Origin: Bremia lactucae
Lineage: Eukaryota > Oomycota > Peronosporomycetes > Peronosporales > Peronosporaceae
Direction of reading: 5' to 3'
Assembly: GCF_004359215.1 (NCBI RefSeq)
Contig: NC_090621.1
Span: 308,257-372,256 of the forward strand
Length of the DNA: 64,000 nt
This document shows positions 21,301 to 31,848 of the stretch, piece after piece. The notes under the pieces are model-generated. The model was given only the letters and a program-made list of their open reading frames with translations, was not told where the DNA came from and did not search any database. Made by a program: the position numbers and the translations under genes. Within the stretch, counting starts at the first letter, position 1, and each line of letters starts with the position of its first letter.

Positions 21301-23535
21301 CATCATCACACGTGCTCCTTGTTTAAAGATCTGAACAATTCGTTGATGCTGAAAAAGATTTGCCGCCGCAAGCGTTGGACCGGATGTATAAAATCCACTA
21401 TTGTCTTCTAAAGGTTCCATGCCTTCTCCCGTTCGTAACACCATTGTACGATGCGCCACGCTCAGTATCAAGTACGCATTATAACGCCTTCCATCGGTAC
21501 TCGTTGGTTCCAATGCAAGGGATGACGATACGGTCCACATGGCGCGACACCCACTAAGCTCCGCTTCTGTGCCGACTAATGGACGTAAACCATTATGAAG
21601 AATCGAGATTGCACCACTAACGTCATAGCCGCCACTAATTACCAATTCTTCCCGCTTGTCACTGGAATCGGCATTGTTTTCCATCCCCAAATCAATGGAC
21701 GTGATCGGTCCAATACCAGGAAGAAGATCAATTGGTCGAAGATCGTACGTATATCCAACCCCCAACGAGATGGCATCCTTTCTCTCTTCTTGCTTCCTAC
21801 CAACATCATGAATCGTATCACGTGCATTCGTACAATCCTCCTCTTCCTTTACACGTGTTGTACCATACAAAAATAAATCCTCTTCATCCTCTTCGTCTTC
21901 AATATTACCCTCAATCTTCCCATCCATCCTTGCTTCCAATTCCAAACCTTTCTCCACATTCAATTCCTTCTCATTTGTACACTCGGAATCCCCATAATCC
22001 TTTACTTGTTTCTTCTCCATGGCAAACAAAATCGAATCTCCGGATCGTGAGCCAAGAAAAAGGGTCTGTGTCTCACTATGAACACTCACACACTGCGCCA
22101 GAACTCGCGCGTGAAGCAATCGTAATGAAAGCACACCTGGACGACTTCCGCCCACTCCTCCCGCGCCGTAAAACCCCCTTCTTGACACGTCTTCCGACGG
22201 CAATGATAGCATATACACCGCACCACTAGGTACCGTCAACACCAGCTCCTTTTCCCCCACATATTCATACTGACAATCATACAAAACCACATCCAACGGC
22301 TGAATGTCATGCTCCAGCGTCTCGTACACGGCCTCACTTAATGGAAACACCGATAGATTCACGGTCTTTAATGCAAACGCATTCGTTGCGAGACCATAGA
22401 ATTGGGTCTGATTAAAGTATAAAATCGCATTGGCTGCCAAGACAACAACACCTCCTAAGGGTGCACGACATGGAATAATTCGAAACGAATCCGATGGCAA
22501 ATTCTTGACAGTCCAGATCTTGGGATGCAAATGCGTATGGAGATTTATGGACAGGACAGTTAAACAAAACGTATCGTACCCTGCAGCCATGCGGCCACTT
22601 GTGGCATTCTTTTCATTTTCTTCATGCAAAACCATCAAGGTTGGTTCCAAGTACCCATGTAAGAAGGCAAAATCCACAATTTTACTCGTTAACTCCAATT
22701 CACGCAATCGTAGAAGAAACTCGCGACCCGTTAAGGTATTGGCAAGCAACCCACTTCGATGATGTCGTTTTCGTTTGACTCCCATTTTCACACTTTGATC
22801 CAACAAGACATGGACATTGGCATTCATTTCAGGCACCAAGGAGGTGCTTTTATGGTGGCTTTCATGCACCAATTCTTCGAGTTGTTTCTCGTCTTCATCG
22901 TCTTCGGAATCACTGGTCGTACACGCATCATCGTCGAGTTCTTTGTCGTCTTCAAAGAATGCAAGTTCACGAGATTCGCTCTTAAATGGCACAATCACGA
23001 GTTGATCACCGTATACGAGCATTGCGCCACAACGCGTTTGGGGATCCACGCGTGCCGCGGCTTGGGTGGCAAGTCCTAAGAGCTGTTCTCGTCCATTGGG
23101 TTCGCCTTTTAATGTCGCACCTGGGCCCATGGCATGTTCTTCAAAGGTATACATTGCTAACGTTACGAGCGTGAAAGTACGACGGTCGTAGCCCACGAGA
23201 ACCCATTTAAACCGTGGAAACGACAGCAAAAGCACGTCGGGGCCCGTGACAAAACGATGTTTTGGATGATAGAGGATACGATTATAATGAAGGACGTGGA
23301 GACTATGGGCAACGCCCGCGAGAGGGAACGACGCGAGAAGATGGAGGACGTGGTTTTTGGACGATTCCAAGGTCGTGAATTGACGGAGACATGGCTCAAT
23401 GCGGTAGATGCGAAGCCATTGAGGACCTACAAGCACAAGATCGGCTTGAAGATCACTAGAGAGTCGGGCATTGACTGCGTGGTGGACGGCTGTGGCTGCG
23501 ACGAGATCGCGATGGAACAAGAAGTGCTGCCCCAT
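18331..23535 (-). CDS. CPSF1: Cleavage and polyadenylation specificity factor subunit 1 (CPSF160/Cft1)
   Basis: Single-exon, 1734-residue protein from the ATG at 23535. It starts MGQHFLFHRDLVAATAVHHA, with LVGPQWLRIYRI soon after, as in CPSF160. The body is a three-beta-propeller, WD40-like fold of the DDB1/CPSF160 type; the CPSF_A region near the C-terminus has AISAVAQLGPYVLAAVGSKL, IVTLNVVKDFILYGDVYKSV and LLAVDMDENLHVLQYLP. It scaffolds the nuclear complex that recognises the AAUAAA signal. It is longer than the human protein (about 1440) because of acidic and low-complexity inserts, such as EDDEDEKQLEE near 215 and EDEEDEEDLF near 560. It diverges from EFL1 across 141 bp. Confidence 0.92.
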   Translation of the reverse strand: MGQHFLFHRDLVAATAVHHAVNARLSSDLQADLVLVGPQWLRIYRIEPCLRQFTTLESSKNHVLHLLASFPLAGVAHSLHVLHYNRILYHPKHRFVTGPDVLLLSFPRFKWVLVGYDRRTFTLVTLAMYTFEEHAMGPGATLKGEPNGREQLLGLATQAAARVDPQTRCGAMLVYGDQLVIVPFKSESRELAFFEDDKELDDDACTTSDSEDDEDEKQLEELVHESHHKSTSLVPEMNANVHVLLDQSVKMGVKRKRHHRSGLLANTLTGREFLLRLRELELTSKIVDFAFLHGYLEPTLMVLHEENEKNATSGRMAAGYDTFCLTVLSINLHTHLHPKIWTVKNLPSDSFRIIPCRAPLGGVVVLAANAILYFNQTQFYGLATNAFALKTVNLSVFPLSEAVYETLEHDIQPLDVVLYDCQYEYVGEKELVLTVPSGAVYMLSLPSEDVSRRGFYGAGGVGGSRPGVLSLRLLHARVLAQCVSVHSETQTLFLGSRSGDSILFAMEKKQVKDYGDSECTNEKELNVEKGLELEARMDGKIEGNIEDEEDEEDLFLYGTTRVKEEEDCTNARDTIHDVGRKQEERKDAISLGVGYTYDLRPIDLLPGIGPITSIDLGMENNADSSDKREELVISGGYDVSGAISILHNGLRPLVGTEAELSGCRAMWTVSSSLALEPTSTDGRRYNAYLILSVAHRTMVLRTGEGMEPLEDNSGFYTSGPTLAAANLFQHQRIVQIFKQGARVMMEVLDDDVLNNGDKTALDDNVRVKLVCTQEITLEGDVESGGMNVDTSKVGIVSVDVVDPYILLLLTDGSIRLLMGDEADLELTVIDPVIDFTTTCIHSNGNGDVSMHKSSAACLFYDWTGMFQEKTGEHECKQQVEPTRVKPLTTAERDDDELDALYQTRPATHPTFRNEFPSSPRSHSTRTHTDESISIPLLLQNEALMMCGLCFEDGSLHVYSLPDFQKRGVFPYLTFAPQSLVNTWTGTLAHESMESTAPVLGLHASTSLANDTRIQKAHAMNSPVADIVIHRVGPSEGQMNASYLARMVLLVFLANGDLLLYAATPTHDRLQSRSSSPIFQFIRINTELITRPFVPPKVRPSTHLNETSLETSTSAVVAKLRAGFRYPMLTKFYNVNTMSGCFFRGAHPMWILGNRGHPCFVRMCVPNAAIKSPLVANQTTTPPRVSVPVLSFTPFHHWNCPNGFIYFHSRGSLRVCELPSSKTSTILPSSGGFVLQKAEFGATLHHMLYLGNHGPGGVAEALVAPTYAVVCSLRMKPADAENATEVETVDDELETETLDANGNVLLGSNVMAPTTEMFSDLELSAFPHTEEDVYELRLVQTNEFREWDFRGVFRVHFERFEVVLCIRLMYLFDSSLLHDEVASTSVEWHRKKRPYLVLGTGWVGPHGEDESGRGRLLLYELDYAQYVNEEGGATSGKLPKLRLVFMKEHRQGAISAVAQLGPYVLAAVGSKLIVYEFKSEQLIGCAFYDAQMFIVTLNVVKDFILYGDVYKSVHFLQWRELQRQLLLLAKDYEPLTVSATEFSVFETKVALLAVDMDENLHVLQYLPQDIESRGGQRLLRVSDFHLGVQVASMFRKRVEMAGAGAYTRKAAVLSCYVNVLGTSEGGIMALVPVSERVFRRLYTLQNVMINTLQQNCALNPREFRMLKTNGQQRCGRGDAWSKKKWKKSFLDAMVLFQFLTLDYVAQKELARCIGTTSEVVIHNLLEVQHATSAFL

Positions 23536-23676
23536 GGTCGACCAACTTAATCGGAATCGTGTTTGTAAGGTATTATTACTACCGAGAGGGGACGGCTGGA
23601 TTGCAGAAACGAATAATTAGATTTGAAAGGGTTGGACAGGATTCCCGATTCAAAAAGACCATCCGACTGGTCGGAA
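23536..23676. promoter_or_regulatory. Shared divergent promoter of CPSF1 and EFL1
   Basis: Only 141 bp separate the two ATG codons on opposite strands, so both 5' UTRs and core promoters must lie here. No TATA box is evident. Confidence 0.7.
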
Positions 23677-26600
23677 ATGGCTACTCGTGTAACACCGGAG
23701 GTTCTTGCGGCGCTGCAACATACGCCTGAACGTATTCGTAACATTTGTATTGTAGCGCACGTAGACCATGGTAAAACCACACTAAGTGACAGTCTTGTAT
23801 CTTCAAATGGTCTTATCTCGGAACGGCTTGCTGGCAAGGTAATATATAGGAGCTTTACCCATCTGTGCTCGCCATTGTGTACCCATTTGATGTAATCTTC
23901 ATCATAGGTGCGGTATCTCGATAACACGGAAGAAGAGCAAATTCGAGGCATTACAATGAAATCCAGTGCCATTTCGCTAGTCTATCAACCCGATCCGGGA
24001 CCCGAGAATAACCTTGAGGCGCCGTACCTGATTAATCTCGTGGATTCTCCTGGCCACGTTGATTTTTCTTTTGACGTGTCCACTGCCGTACGACTTTGTG
24101 ACGGAGCTCTTGTTCTCATTGACGCTGTTGAAGGCGTGTGTGCTCAAACGCATGCTGTCATTCGCCAAGCGTGGAACGAAGGCATTCGTCCATGTCTTGT
24201 AATTAACAAGATGGATCGATTGATTCAAGAGCTCCAATTATCCCCTCAAGAAGCATATCAACGTCTTCATCGAATTCTCGAACAAGCAAATGCAGTATTA
24301 AGTGCCATGATCAAAATGGAAGTTTTGAAAAAATATGAAGACAAGGCATCACACCCTTTATTAGTATCAAACGATCCAATGGTTGAATCAATTAAAGAAT
24401 TCGACGTGATTTCCATTGAAACGGAACAGCTCGAGCATGACATGCTTTTTTCTCCTTCGACTGGAAACGTTATTTTTGCAAGTGCCACGGATGGATGGGC
24501 TTTTGGAATTGGTTCCTTTGCAATAAGGTATGCCAAGAAATGCAACGTACCCGTTCGTGTCATGCGAAAGGCGTTATGGGGTGACTATTACTACAATCAT
24601 ACGACAAAAAAGATTGTCACTAAACCCATTTCTTCGTCAAGTCAAACGATGTTTTGTTCCTTTATTCTAGACATTGTCTGGAAAACGTACGCAACGGTAT
24701 CCAAGCATATTGAAACGGACGCTGACATGAGTCATTTAACGAAATTAACGCGACAATTGCGCATTGCCAAGCTCGTAACCGCGCGAGAATTAAAGCAATC
24801 GGATCGAAAACATGCGCTTCAATTAATCATGCGAAAGTGGCTCCCATTATCTCCGACCGTGCTTAAAATGGTCGCACGAGTACTTCCAAGTCCCGTGACG
24901 GCTCAAAAAAAGCGCGTTCAAAAGCTCTGTCCACTCTCCTCGGAACAGCTTTCTCGATCTCCTCAACAAGCGCTCGTCGTACGTTCGCTAGAATTATGCC
25001 ACACTCATGAAACAGCGCCTTTAGTGGTTTTCATTTGCAAAGTCATTTCCGTCGAAGCAAATGTGTTGTCCAATTATCAGGAACTCGGACTTGATGCTTT
25101 TGAAGAAGTGTATGTGGGTATTGGACGTGTCTATTCGGGTGTTTTAAAACAAGGTCAAGCTCTTTACGTAATGGATCCCAAATTCCAAGGCGTTCATCAA
25201 GACGTGGACGAAAACACGATGGATTTCAAGACAATTCCACACGTCGAACGGATTGAAAAAGGCTTGATTCGACCGTATATGATGATGGGACGCGATTTTT
25301 TCCAATTAAACCACGTTCCTGCTGGCAATATTGTTGGAATTGTGGGTCTTCAAGAGCATGTGTTAAAAACCGCGACGCTGTCATCGACCTTAGCGTGTCC
25401 ATCATTAACACGAATGCCATGGCAAGCCAAGCCCATTGTCCGCGTGGCTGTCGAACCAAAGGATCCACGTCACTTTGGTGCATTGGAAGCAGGACTTCAG
25501 CGACTTTATCGATCGGATCCGACCGTAGAAGTGCATGTCCAAGAGACTGGCGAACACGTGATTGTCGCGCTAGGTGAACTTCATTTGGAACGATGTATTA
25601 AGGATCTGAAAGAACGGTTTGCAAAAGTTGCCGTGGAGGTGTCGGAACCGTTAGTGGGTTTTCGAGAAAGTATTGTCAATGGCACAATCTCGTCGTTTCA
25701 AGAAAAGATGGTGTTTCAAGAACTGTTTCCGAATGAATCGATGGACACGAAGGAGAAAGGAAAAGACGTTAAAGTGGCCGTTGGAACGACACCGGATGGC
25801 TTTGTGACTATAAAACTTCGAGCCGTGCCATTGCCATTCGAGACGGCAAAATTATTGGAAGACAATGCGGTCTTGTTAAAAGACCTTGTTACGAGCAACA
25901 AGGCTGCTTCCATTGATACCAATTGCGACAAAGTACTTGGAACACCCGAAATTACGGCAATGGATATTCAAGTGTTTAAGACCAAACTTCAAAAGTCTCT
26001 TGCAACGAGTGACTATAGTGTTTTCCAATCGATTTCATTGCATCAAATTTGGAGCTGTGGTCCTCGACGAATGGGGTCAAACTTACTCCTGAATAACATT
26101 CCACACTACATTTCATCCACGCGTTTGTTCCCCGATATCACAGCGCTCGAGCGTCCCAACATCACACAAGCCGAACAACTTCATAAAGTGGAAAATAGTA
26201 TTGTCACGGGGTTTCAAATGGCCACGTCTGCGGGTCCCTTGTGTGACGAACCAATCTGTGGCGTTGCTTTTATCGTAGAGACGGTCGATTTCCATGCCAC
26301 TTTGAGCGATGACGTGGAGACTGAAACGAGCAAATACGGACCTTTAAGTGGTCAAGTGATTTCAATGATGCGAACAACGTGTTTATTGGCATTTGTGAAG
26401 CAACCTGTGCGTTTAGTCGAAGCCGTGTACGAGTGTACCGTGCAGTGTCAAGCAGACCATCTTGGGAAGTTATACAGCGTGATTTCCAAACGACGTGGCG
26501 ACGTGATTGCCGAAGAATTGTCGGATGGAACGGCACTCTTTACTGTCAAGGCGTATTTACCCGTTGTCGAGAGTTTTGGATTTGCAACGAATCTCTTGAT

Positions 26601-26835
26601 TCAGACATCGGGAGCGGCCAGTAATCCACAACTTGTGTTTTCGCATTGGAATCTTATTGATATGGATCCATTCTTTCAGCCACAAACCGAGGAAGAACGC
26701 GAAGAATTTGGTGAACGGATTTATGAACACAATTACGTGCGGCGGTATATTGAAACCATTCGAAAACGAAAAGGTTTGTCGCGTGATGAAAAGATTGTCG
26801 CCCATGCCGAGAAACAACGGACATTAAAACGATAA
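23677..26835 (+). CDS. EFL1: Elongation factor-like GTPase 1 (Ria1/EFL1), ribosome maturation
   Basis: Exons 23677-23838 and 23908-26835, split by a 69-nt intron within the GTPase domain; 1029 residues. EFL1 works with SBDS to release eIF6 from 60S subunits in the cytoplasm. G1 [10 protein letters not shown], then [14 protein letters not shown] joined in phase to [20 protein letters not shown] (G2), G3 DSPGHVDF and G4 NKMDR are all present. [21 protein letters not shown] is the signature that separates EFL1 from EF2. Domains II to V follow: [34 protein letters not shown] and a C-terminal EYRKRKG-like basic tail ([15 protein letters not shown]). The first ATG (23677) is the only likely start; a TTG lies 54 nt upstream in frame. 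Confidence 0.93.
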
Positions 26836-26986
26836 CGAACGCAATTTTGAGGATTTTTAATTCGTACTTGGTTTTTAGGAATCATAAGAGGTATTTTTTT
26901 TTATTTCTTATCATTTTTATTTGCATTCTTTTTTTAATGCAATTTGTGATCAAAGGCTTGAAAAAAGGTTTTTTGCGATTTAATTA

Positions 26987-28139
26987 CTAGGAACTCGTCG
27001 ACTTTGTGCGAGATCTCGTTAAGATGTACAGGTACTGTTTGACGATTCGGTCATGATTGAAGATGTGTGGTAAGGCTACTGTGTCTATGTGAATAGCGTC
27101 GAACCCGTAGACGTTTTTCGCCGTCGTAAAGAACGACAAGTCGTGGTGTTCGTGGCCTGGGACATGATGCGCAAAGCTCACAAATACCTGCTTTACAGCA
27201 CATGCTATCAGACCTAATCCAATTCCTTTTACTGCTTAAATCCACGAGCAATGGACCCACCTTTCCGTCGGTTGATAAGCAAGCATTAATCGACTTGAGC
27301 AAGTCTTGATGCTTCCAAGCACACTATTAGTCGTGTTTTTATACCAAGTGTTCAATTTGCAATTGTACCATATCATGTAGCCACAAACACTCTGCGACAA
27401 TTGCCACGTCAAAACGTGCACTCCTCGTAGGTGTTGACACAATTTGACGCAATTCATTTGCTGAATCTGAATCCTCGAGGCACTTTAGTAATTCGATCGT
27501 ATCACTTCCCCAGAGGTGCCCTCGCACTTCATGTCGCCCAGTGCCAAGAAGATGCGCATTTCGCGTTATATTTGCTTTAATGTTTCGTAATAATATGTCG
27601 TTCGGGTAGTCTGTGTCATAGAAGACTGGAGTCATAAGCACTGGTATCCTTTCAAGCTCTAAAGCTTCTCGTACCGGTCATGACAGCCACTTTGGCCCCG
27701 GCATGGAGCGCCACTAGTGACGGTAAAGCACTGGAGAAGGAGAAAAATAGCTAGAAGGATTTCTAGTTGCATAAGATTTAAAATTTAATCGCTCACGTAC
27801 GAAGCAGCGCCAAATTCTACGACTTTTCGACCATTTAATACTTCGTGGTGCCTGGCAAAATAGGTTGCGATTAATCTCTGAGTGACAACGGAGTATTATG
27901 TTAGATAAAAGTGTTTAAAGTTGCCACAGCTAAAAAAAGAGCCACACCGCTCCATGCCAGACGGCGCAAGCAAATAGCGAGCCAGGAATGCCGCCGTCGT
28001 CATCGGCCACAGATATATGAAAATGCGGCGCGAAACTTCCTACGTCAATCTCCAAAACAAAGTCTTCTGGATCGTAACCATTGTCTTCGCCGTTTTGGAG
28101 GAAGAGCGTTCCCACGACATTATCCTCTGTTGCCTCCAT
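26987..28139 (-). CDS. EFM7/NNT1-type S-adenosylmethionine methyltransferase (six exons)
   Basis: Read as separate frames this locus looks like a pseudogene, but splice signals restore one frame. Exons on the minus strand: 28139-27948, 27877-27801, 27730-27675, 27625-27369, 27311-27246, 27187-26987; 282 residues. Introns are 70, 70, 49, 57 and 58 nt, and intron 4 has a CTAAT branch-point-like site. The joined protein shows a cofactor-binding VVEFGAASALPSLVALHAGA, then TDYPNDILLRNIKANI, GHLWGSD, AECLWLHDMHQDLLKSI across intron 4, and VFVSFAHHVPGHEHHDLSFF. This order matches the EFM7/NNT1 family that methylates the N-terminus and adjacent lysine of eEF1A in yeast; the substrate here is inferred. 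The stop is 151 bp from the convergent EFL1 stop. Confidence 0.78.
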
Positions 28140-28480
28140 TCCTTAGCTACATATAACCCTTCAGGAAGTAGTATTACTATTAGGGAGGTCGCTTTTTGCA
28201 ATGTTAAATCGAAGTCTGTTCGTTGCGTGTGATGAACATGTTTTCGCAAACATTTTGCCAGCCGTGCTGCCTTCAAATGAATTGGTTCACATAAATTGTC
28301 GAAGATAAACGCCGTTAAATAAATATTATCACTATAAGAGGAATAATAAACATTATTTCCAATATTAGGAAAATAATGACTAATTATAATAAGTGAAGCC
28401 GCTATTCATAACTCATTATTCGATAAAGACCACTCATCCACCATTTTTGAGAATTGTGATTGGCTGATTAAATATTAGGT
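28140..28480. other. Intergenic, no gene seen; edge of gene island
   Basis: AT-rich spacer between the methyltransferase start and the first gypsy sequence. It holds the methyltransferase promoter. Confidence 0.5.
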
Positions 28481-28549
28481 TTAAATATGCTTTCGCTCGC
28501 GTTCCATTGAACGCTCAAGACTCACAACATTCCGAACATTTAAATCAGC

Positions 28550-29420
28550 ATGGATCGTTACCAAAAAACTTATTAACACCACTTGTGCTTATCGGACCGG
28601 GATTCACGTTTTACGTGTGGTTTTTGGCGACATGTGCTTGAGCTGCTAAGTAGCAAGCTCCAGATGTCGACCGCAGATCATCCCCACACCGATGGCCAGA
28701 CAGAACGTGCCAATCGGGTCGTGGCGGATGTCTTGCGTACGATAGTACCTCCCAACGAATGGAGCAAACAATTGCCCTTTGTGAAGTTCTAATAAATAAA
28801 AATGTCCACACCAGTACGGGTGAGACACCATTTTATATTAGTGGACTGCGCCATCCAAGGACGACAGTCTCGTCTGTGCGCAGCTCAAGACTTAGTGGGG
28901 GAGGACCCCTCACTATGCTCGCGAAAGAGGGGCATAGTTCCGTCAATATGACGATGACCCGCGAGGATTTCATCTCAACGACAGAAACTTGCCGTAGTGA
29001 CCCTGCCAGTTTAGCAGAGATCAATAAAACTACGCCTAATGACCGACCTCTCGGCAGTGTCATAGGCGAGTTTGATGCTAAAAGTGTGAACGAGGCTCAA
29101 CGCTTGTGGATGAGCGATTAGCCATCACAAAAAATCCGTGATGCCATGGCAAGCGCACAGGACAAGCAAAAATAATACGCGGACCAAAATGGTCGCAAAA
29201 ATAGTGAACGCTTTAAAGCGGCTGAAAAAGTATAATTAAGTTACCTAAGAATGCAATTTATGCACTACCTGGAGGTATTACGAAGATGTTACGGCGTTTC
29301 ATTGGGCCCTTCACGGTGGTCGAAGAGGTTGGAGCTAGAAGAGCGCGCTCTATGTGCGACGCTCTTGGCCCGTTTAAACGAGGCCATTTAGATGGAGGGG
29401 GCATCAGTGATATGCCACCC
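28550..29420 (+). pseudogene. Ty3/gypsy integrase remnant (element G2)
   Basis: The plus strand reads SDRDSRFTCGFWRHVLELLS, then SSKLQMSTADHPHTDGQTER, the catalytic end of the integrase core, continuing to a C-terminal LPGGITKMLRRFIGPFTVVEEV (stops between) near 29265-29330. It is the 3' part of a plus-strand element whose PPT and LTR follow at 30112-30560. The 5' two thirds are missing. Confidence 0.8.
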
Positions 29421-30124
29421 GTCACATAGCCACGTTCTAAACGACTGGCTTGTGACACCGACTGAGCACGTTCACGTGTCGTCGGCGGAGCTTTAGGCTC
29501 CGAATCCTCGTTGTCAGACCTATTATGGATTATGGTATGAGGCGTTTTATTATACCCAACGGAGAAGCGGCTGCGCCTTTATAAGCAGCGCTCTCATTAC
29601 CTGTCGCTGCGCTATCCAGCGCAGACGACGAGATAGAATTTGTAAATGCTGCTGTCTCCATGTTGTGAGCCATAAGAGAAGTTGAATGGGCGTTAATACG
29701 CCATCATCCTTCCTCATGAGCTCGTTGTCCGCATCACTACGATGAGGTGACGGCAATGGTTGCGACTCATTGTAGTCGACAAAAAGCGACGGATCAGTAT
29801 CCTCACTGTTAAAGTGGGATGGATCTTTTAGTACCGTTTACGCGACAGCAGCAGTAGCAGTAGCTGTCGGAGTTTCGACTAAGGTATTAGACGCGGCCGG
29901 CGAGTTAACGCGGCCGTGCGCTTAGTGCGATGTTGAGTGGTCGTCTTCGCAGACGACTTACTAACGTGGCCCCTTTTAGGTGGCATCTTTGGCGCCGTGT
30001 ATGGAATCACAGGTCGCTAGAGTGATTGAGTGATTGAGTGAACTAGCGGCGCGTAAAGCTGCTCGCAGTTCCTCTCTCCTCTTTGACGAATTTAAGATGT
30101 AAATTCGTTCTAAAAGGGGGGATG
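29421..30124 (+). repeat. 3' internal region of G2 with hairpins and polypurine tract
   Basis: No long frame remains. Short inverted repeats recur, for example CTGCGCT/AGCGCAG near 29608, GTCGTCT/AGACGAC near 29941 and ACGAATTTA/TAAATTCGT near 30087. A polypurine tract, AAAAGGGGGGATGG, ends just before the LTR start TGTAACG at 30125. Confidence 0.6.
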
Positions 30125-30560
30125 GTGTAACGTGCTAAAAAGTTGCCCTTATGTTACACTGTCCCCGTTAAGTACACTTTGTGTACTTAAGGGGATGGTC
30201 AATATCTTAAACAAAGGAATTAGACCCAGCACTCGGGTGTGGTTCACATTTATGACCAACGCTTGTGTATGTGATGCACATAGAAGCATTCACATTAGGA
30301 GGGATGTCGCCTAGCGTCATCCGTTACGCGAGGTATTTAAAAAGATACGCTCGCAATACATATTAAGTGTTATCTATAGAGATGACAAAGTGATTTGTAA
30401 AAATTGGTATATATGTTCAATGCGATTAAATATAAATCAGTAAAAAACTACTTTCTACTTGGTAAGTGCGCACGAGGAGCCGGATTACCGCTCCCGTGAC
30501 GACTCTTAACTAAAGTATTTAGTGCGTTGGGTGAGGTCGCTAACGCGCCCACCACAACTA
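30125..30560 (+). repeat. LTR in plus orientation (G2 3' LTR)
   Basis: Starts TGTAACG directly after a polypurine tract. The same sequence occurs in reverse at about 35955-36405. It includes a hairpin TTAAGTACAC/GTGTACTTAA near 30167. The similarity to the inverted copy continues past the LTR end to about 30650, so leader sequence of a further, truncated plus-strand element seems to follow. Confidence 0.7.
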
Positions 30561-30659
30561 CCTCTCCAAACGCAAGAAGAGCTGGTTAGGCCGCTTCCCC
30601 ACTGTGAGCGTGGCCGCATTACGACGTGCCCGCCTACATCGTAAATGCCAGCTTTAACT

Positions 30660-31246
30660 GCCCAGAAACTTTCTTGTTCAACCCGTCCTATGGACTCGGG
30701 CATCCAGTGTAGTCGGTATACATTATCCAGAAACAACAGAGCGGCCTCCTTCCCTGTGATCGATGTTTTACACGGTGCTTGATGCAATATTTTGCTCGGT
30801 CTGTCTACAGAGGCGACGAGCCCCTTCCAACCCTTATGATCGGGCGGCATGCCAAACATGAAGTCCAGATTACTGACTTCAAAACAGTTGATTAGAAATG
30901 GTAGCGGCTTCAGTGGCGCACTGCTGGACGGCGCGGCTTAATGCGCTGACACTGTTCGCAAGAGAGAGCGAATATAGTTGGCCACCCATCTATATAGGTG
31001 TGGCCACCAAAATTCCTCTGACACTCGTAAGAATGCCTTTTCACGGCCCAGATGCCCACTAGATGGCGCATCATGGAGCTCGTGAAGGATCATTAGCTTG
31101 AGATCTGTGTCATAAGGCACATTGATTCTCAATGGATCACAAGGTGACAGCTGATGCCATAACAGGCCACCAATGTAGCTAAAGCGATTTCGATTAGCTT
31201 TCAGGTGCGACGGAAGGGAAACCTTTCGTCCACCAAAGCGATCCAT
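30660..31246 (-). pseudogene. Gypsy integrase of G3, truncated
   Basis: The first part (31246-30938) has the zinc-binding H-H-C-C region: LILHELHDAPSSGHLGREKA. The next part has GLVASVDRPSKILHQAPCKT, the core's first acidic strand. The frame then reads VYRLHWMPESIGR and passes at about 30650 into inverted leader sequence, so the second and third catalytic acids are lost. Confidence 0.75.
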
Positions 31247-31665
31247 CAGCAGGCGACAATGGCGTCCTGACTGTAGCTCTCTTTTATCTCAGAGGCCAAT
31301 GAGCTCGTCACGTGGTATGCCTTCATGGCTGCCAACGTCGACGGCTTAAATTGTGCTTTAGCACTAGACACACTTTCCTGGTGTCTCACATCGAAGTCTG
31401 ATCTGCGCGATAAAGCGTCAGCCAAGACATTCGACTTACCCGGCTTATATTCAACTTTGAAATTAAATTCAGAGAAGAATGTGAGCCATCTTGCCATTCT
31501 AGGCGAGAGGTGCGGTGAGTTTATTGCGGTCCGCAGTGATGCGTGATCCGTATAAACCACAAATGGTTCGGTGCCCAATAAGTGCACACGAAACTTGACA
31601 AGAGCATTCTTTATTGGGAGTAGCTCTTTGTCATGCACAGGAAATTCAGTTCTGCGGCTTTTCAA
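31246..31665 (-). pseudogene. Gypsy RNase H of G3
   Basis: Contains FPVHDKELLPIKNALVKFRV, YTDHASLRTAINSPHLSPRM and YKPGKSNVLADALSRRSDFD, typical of the RNase H end of gypsy pol. Sequence at 31670-31850 encodes the preceding RNase H start, out of frame. Confidence 0.85.
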
Positions 31666-31848
31666 AGCTGGGACTGATAAGAAATGACACGGTCAACGCC
31701 GTCGTCATCCTTCTTCATGAGTGCACTGCCGATTGCAAATTACTTGCATCGCAGACGATGCTAAAGGGCTTATCCGCGTCTGGCAATGCCAAGACCGGTG
31801 CCTCTGCAAGTGATTGCTTCACTGATGTGAACGCATCATCTTGTTCTT

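Noticed and set aside
21732..22229. 165-residue plus-strand frame inside CPSF1
   Set aside because: Antisense shadow of a long, well-supported gene; His/Pro/Ser-rich and without family features.
26987..27641. Methyltransferase fragments as a pseudogene
   Set aside because: All breaks coincide with GT-AG introns that keep phase, so a functional spliced gene is the better reading.
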